Assembly: GCA_034931985.1 (NCBI GenBank)
Contig: JAYGHB010000003.1
Span: 91,366 to 155,365 of the forward strand
Source: Halotia wernerae
GTDB lineage: Bacteria > Cyanobacteriota > Cyanobacteriia > Cyanobacteriales > Nostocaceae
Reading direction: 5' to 3'
Length of the DNA stretch: 64,000 bases
Below the pieces are notes generated by a model. That model saw nothing but the letters and a program-made list of their open reading frames with translations. It did no database searches and was not told where the DNA came from. How positions within the stretch are numbered: the first letter of the stretch is position 1; each line of letters opens with the position of its first letter. Position numbers and translations under genes: made by a program. Shown here piece after piece: positions 62,854 to 64,000 of this stretch.

Positions 62854-63297
62854 ATGCTATATCTAGCCCAGGTACATAGAAATGAATTTTTAGATCAGTA
62901 CCAATTGCGCTTGTTAGCGCGTCAAGAAATTGATCAAATCTGGGCAATTATCCCGGAAGAAGCTTTCATTTTACTGGGGAAAGGAAACACTATGAGCGAA
63001 AAATTGCTAGTTTTAGTTGAGCTTTCCCCCACAGGTGACATTATTAGGCTAGAAGAAGCTACTAACTGGGTTCTACATTTAATCCAAGCTTATCTCAGTA
63101 CTGGGATTACTCCAGATTTCTTACAACAAGAAGCAGAACGAGCCGAACAGTGGCGACAATCCCTGACGTTGCAAAATCAAGATTTGGCGCGTCGCTCTCT
63201 GGAGTTAGAAGCTCGTCGCGAACAAATTCAAGCTTTAGAAGAAAGTATCAAGCGCGACAAAAACGGTTATAACAGAGATGAACAAAGTAGCTCGTAA
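62854..63297 (+). CDS. Conserved hypothetical protein with coiled-coil end
   Basis: 147 residues. The first half (MLYLAQVHRNEFLDQYQLRLLARQEIDQIW and LLVLVELSPTGDIIRLEEATNWVLHLIQAYL) looks like a small globular domain of cyanobacterial type. The second half (EQWRQSLTLQNQDLARRSLELEARREQIQALEESIKRDK) is a clear coiled coil. No enzyme motif or membrane segment. Function unknown. Confidence 0.8.
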   Translation: MLYLAQVHRNEFLDQYQLRLLARQEIDQIWAIIPEEAFILLGKGNTMSEKLLVLVELSPTGDIIRLEEATNWVLHLIQAYLSTGITPDFLQQEAERAEQWRQSLTLQNQDLARRSLELEARREQIQALEESIKRDKNGYNRDEQSSS

Positions 63298-63363
63298 GCG
63301 ATCGCGTCTTCCAACTGTAAGTAGCAATGCTTCATTAAACTCCAATACAGAAATTTTTAACAG

Positions 63364-63414
63364 TATAGCGTTTCTCGGTTGTGTGCATACACTCTGGTGG
63401 GAAACAGGGACTAG
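63364..63414. repeat. 51-bp dispersed repeat, copy 2
   Basis: Second copy of the element at 46786-46836, same length and same conserved blocks (TATAGCG, TTGTGTGCA, TACACTC, GGGACTAG). Confidence 0.7.
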
Positions 63415-63467
63415 AGTGGTGTATTACATCCACATAGAAACCGCTATAGTTGCGACAGCAAGGGATA

Positions 63468-63818
63468 CTAATCTTTTTTGTTACTATCTTCAAAGTCTGT
63501 TAAAGCGTAAGCAAACTCGCTAAAAGCTGTTTTAATCAATACTTCTCTCATTCCCCTCTCAAGTGTAGAATTACGGATCAGGTCTGTTAATTCTACGAAT
63601 AGTAGAGAAAACATAAAACGATCTTGACGGTCTACCTGTTTTATGCAAGCTGATATAAACGCATAAAGCTCTGTTTTTCTAGGTTTGGTTTGTTCTTCCC
63701 ATATTTGTAGCGCTAGTCGGAAGGTTTTCAAGCGTATCTCATTAGTGTTGTAGGGTGTGTCTTTGTAGCGAATTGATACGCGTTGGGGCAATTCCATAAG
63801 TTTAGTACAAAGATGCAA
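63468..63818 (-). CDS. Hypothetical protein
   Basis: 116 residues (alternative start at Met 8, MELPQRVSIRYKDTPYNTNEIR). Helical and charged, with TELYAFISACIKQVDRQDRFMFSLLFVELTDLIRNSTLERGMREVLIKTAFSEFAYAL as the most protein-like part. I do not recognise the family. No ribosome-binding site is obvious. It is the last gene of the window. Confidence 0.55.
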   Translation of the reverse strand: MHLCTKLMELPQRVSIRYKDTPYNTNEIRLKTFRLALQIWEEQTKPRKTELYAFISACIKQVDRQDRFMFSLLFVELTDLIRNSTLERGMREVLIKTAFSEFAYALTDFEDSNKKD

Positions 63819-64000
63819 TATACATTATCTATTCAGTTGTATTTTGGCTCATCCGGAAAAACTGGCTCTATTGTGTGCGGTTGATTAGTGGCATTTTAGT
63901 TATTTAGCTATTTTAGTGGGAAAACCAAACCATAAGATTGAACCTAGTAGACATCTCCAAAATAGTATATTTTGTGGTACAAGAACATCATGAGAACTTT
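63819..64000. other. Window end, no gene seen
   Basis: The last 180 bp are AT-rich. They may contain the promoter of the minus-strand gene at 63468-63818. Nothing else was recognised. Confidence 0.4.

Noticed and set aside
63278..63523. Plus-strand open frame of 81 codons near the window end
   Set aside because: It runs through the 51-bp dispersed repeat and overlaps the genes on both sides, so it is probably not translated.
1..64000. tRNA or rRNA genes
   Set aside because: Looked for T-loop and conserved rRNA stretches by eye and found none convincing. A covariance search would be decisive.

Overview
The window is chromosomal DNA from a filamentous, probably heterocyst-forming cyanobacterium of the Nostoc/Anabaena group. 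The evidence is: abundant GCGATCGC (HIP1) octamers; heptanucleotide tandem repeats typical of Nostocales in intergenic DNA; a kaiABC clock operon with the short KaiA of filamentous species; a TolC-like gene directly after kaiC in the position of hgdD of Anabaena PCC 7120; a valyl-tRNA synthetase carrying a CAAD membrane domain; a Psb35-like photosystem II protein; a BciB-type vinyl reductase; and two neutral invertases.

Layout. 1-3.5 kb: an Uma2 gene relic and a large hybrid histidine kinase with degenerate receiver domains, transcribed away from the clock genes. 4.1-9.1 kb: a possible decayed KaiA N-terminal remnant, kaiA, kaiB, kaiC and the TolC/HgdD-like gene. 9.4-28.2 kb: mostly core genes (bciB, trpD, a retropepsin-like lipoprotein, carA, a STAS protein, mini-RNase III, rlmB, a DUF1816 protein, alpha/beta hydrolase, two CAP-domain proteins, a Ser/Thr kinase, a GT2-GtrA protein, a lipid kinase, an ExoD protein, an SDR), with a TnpB relic after the STAS gene. 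28.7-43.6 kb: an all-plus-strand, closely packed run of nine genes: GMC oxidoreductase, DUF6765-like protein, alpha/beta hydrolase, nitroreductase-like protein, di-heme cytochrome c, membrane-anchored cytochrome P450, a second alpha/beta hydrolase, a metallo-beta-lactamase-fold hydrolase and a family 1 glycosidase. 43.8-64 kb: a DUF6888/DUF6887 pair, psb35, a TerB-like gene, rsmB, two unknown genes, tandem GH100 invertases, a TPR protein, an APC permease, a BadF-type sugar kinase with an AmpG-like permease, a GxxExxY gene inside inverted repeats, valS and two unknown genes.

The part most likely to be undescribed is 28.7-43.6 kb. Gene order, strand, a 4-nt stop/start overlap (P450/hydrolase) and short gaps suggest one oxidative pathway for a lipid, sterol, terpenoid or glycoside. 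The substrate cannot be read from the sequence. Within it, the GMC oxidoreductase ends with the same roughly 200-residue domain that begins the first hydrolase, and the P450 lacks the usual I-helix acid-alcohol pair. The last gene is a GH1 glycosidase with both catalytic glutamates intact, interrupted by a complete solute-binding-protein domain whose two halves are in circularly permuted order.

No tRNA, rRNA, CRISPR array or intact transposase gene was recognised by eye. Function calls rest on motifs and remembered family features, not on database searches.
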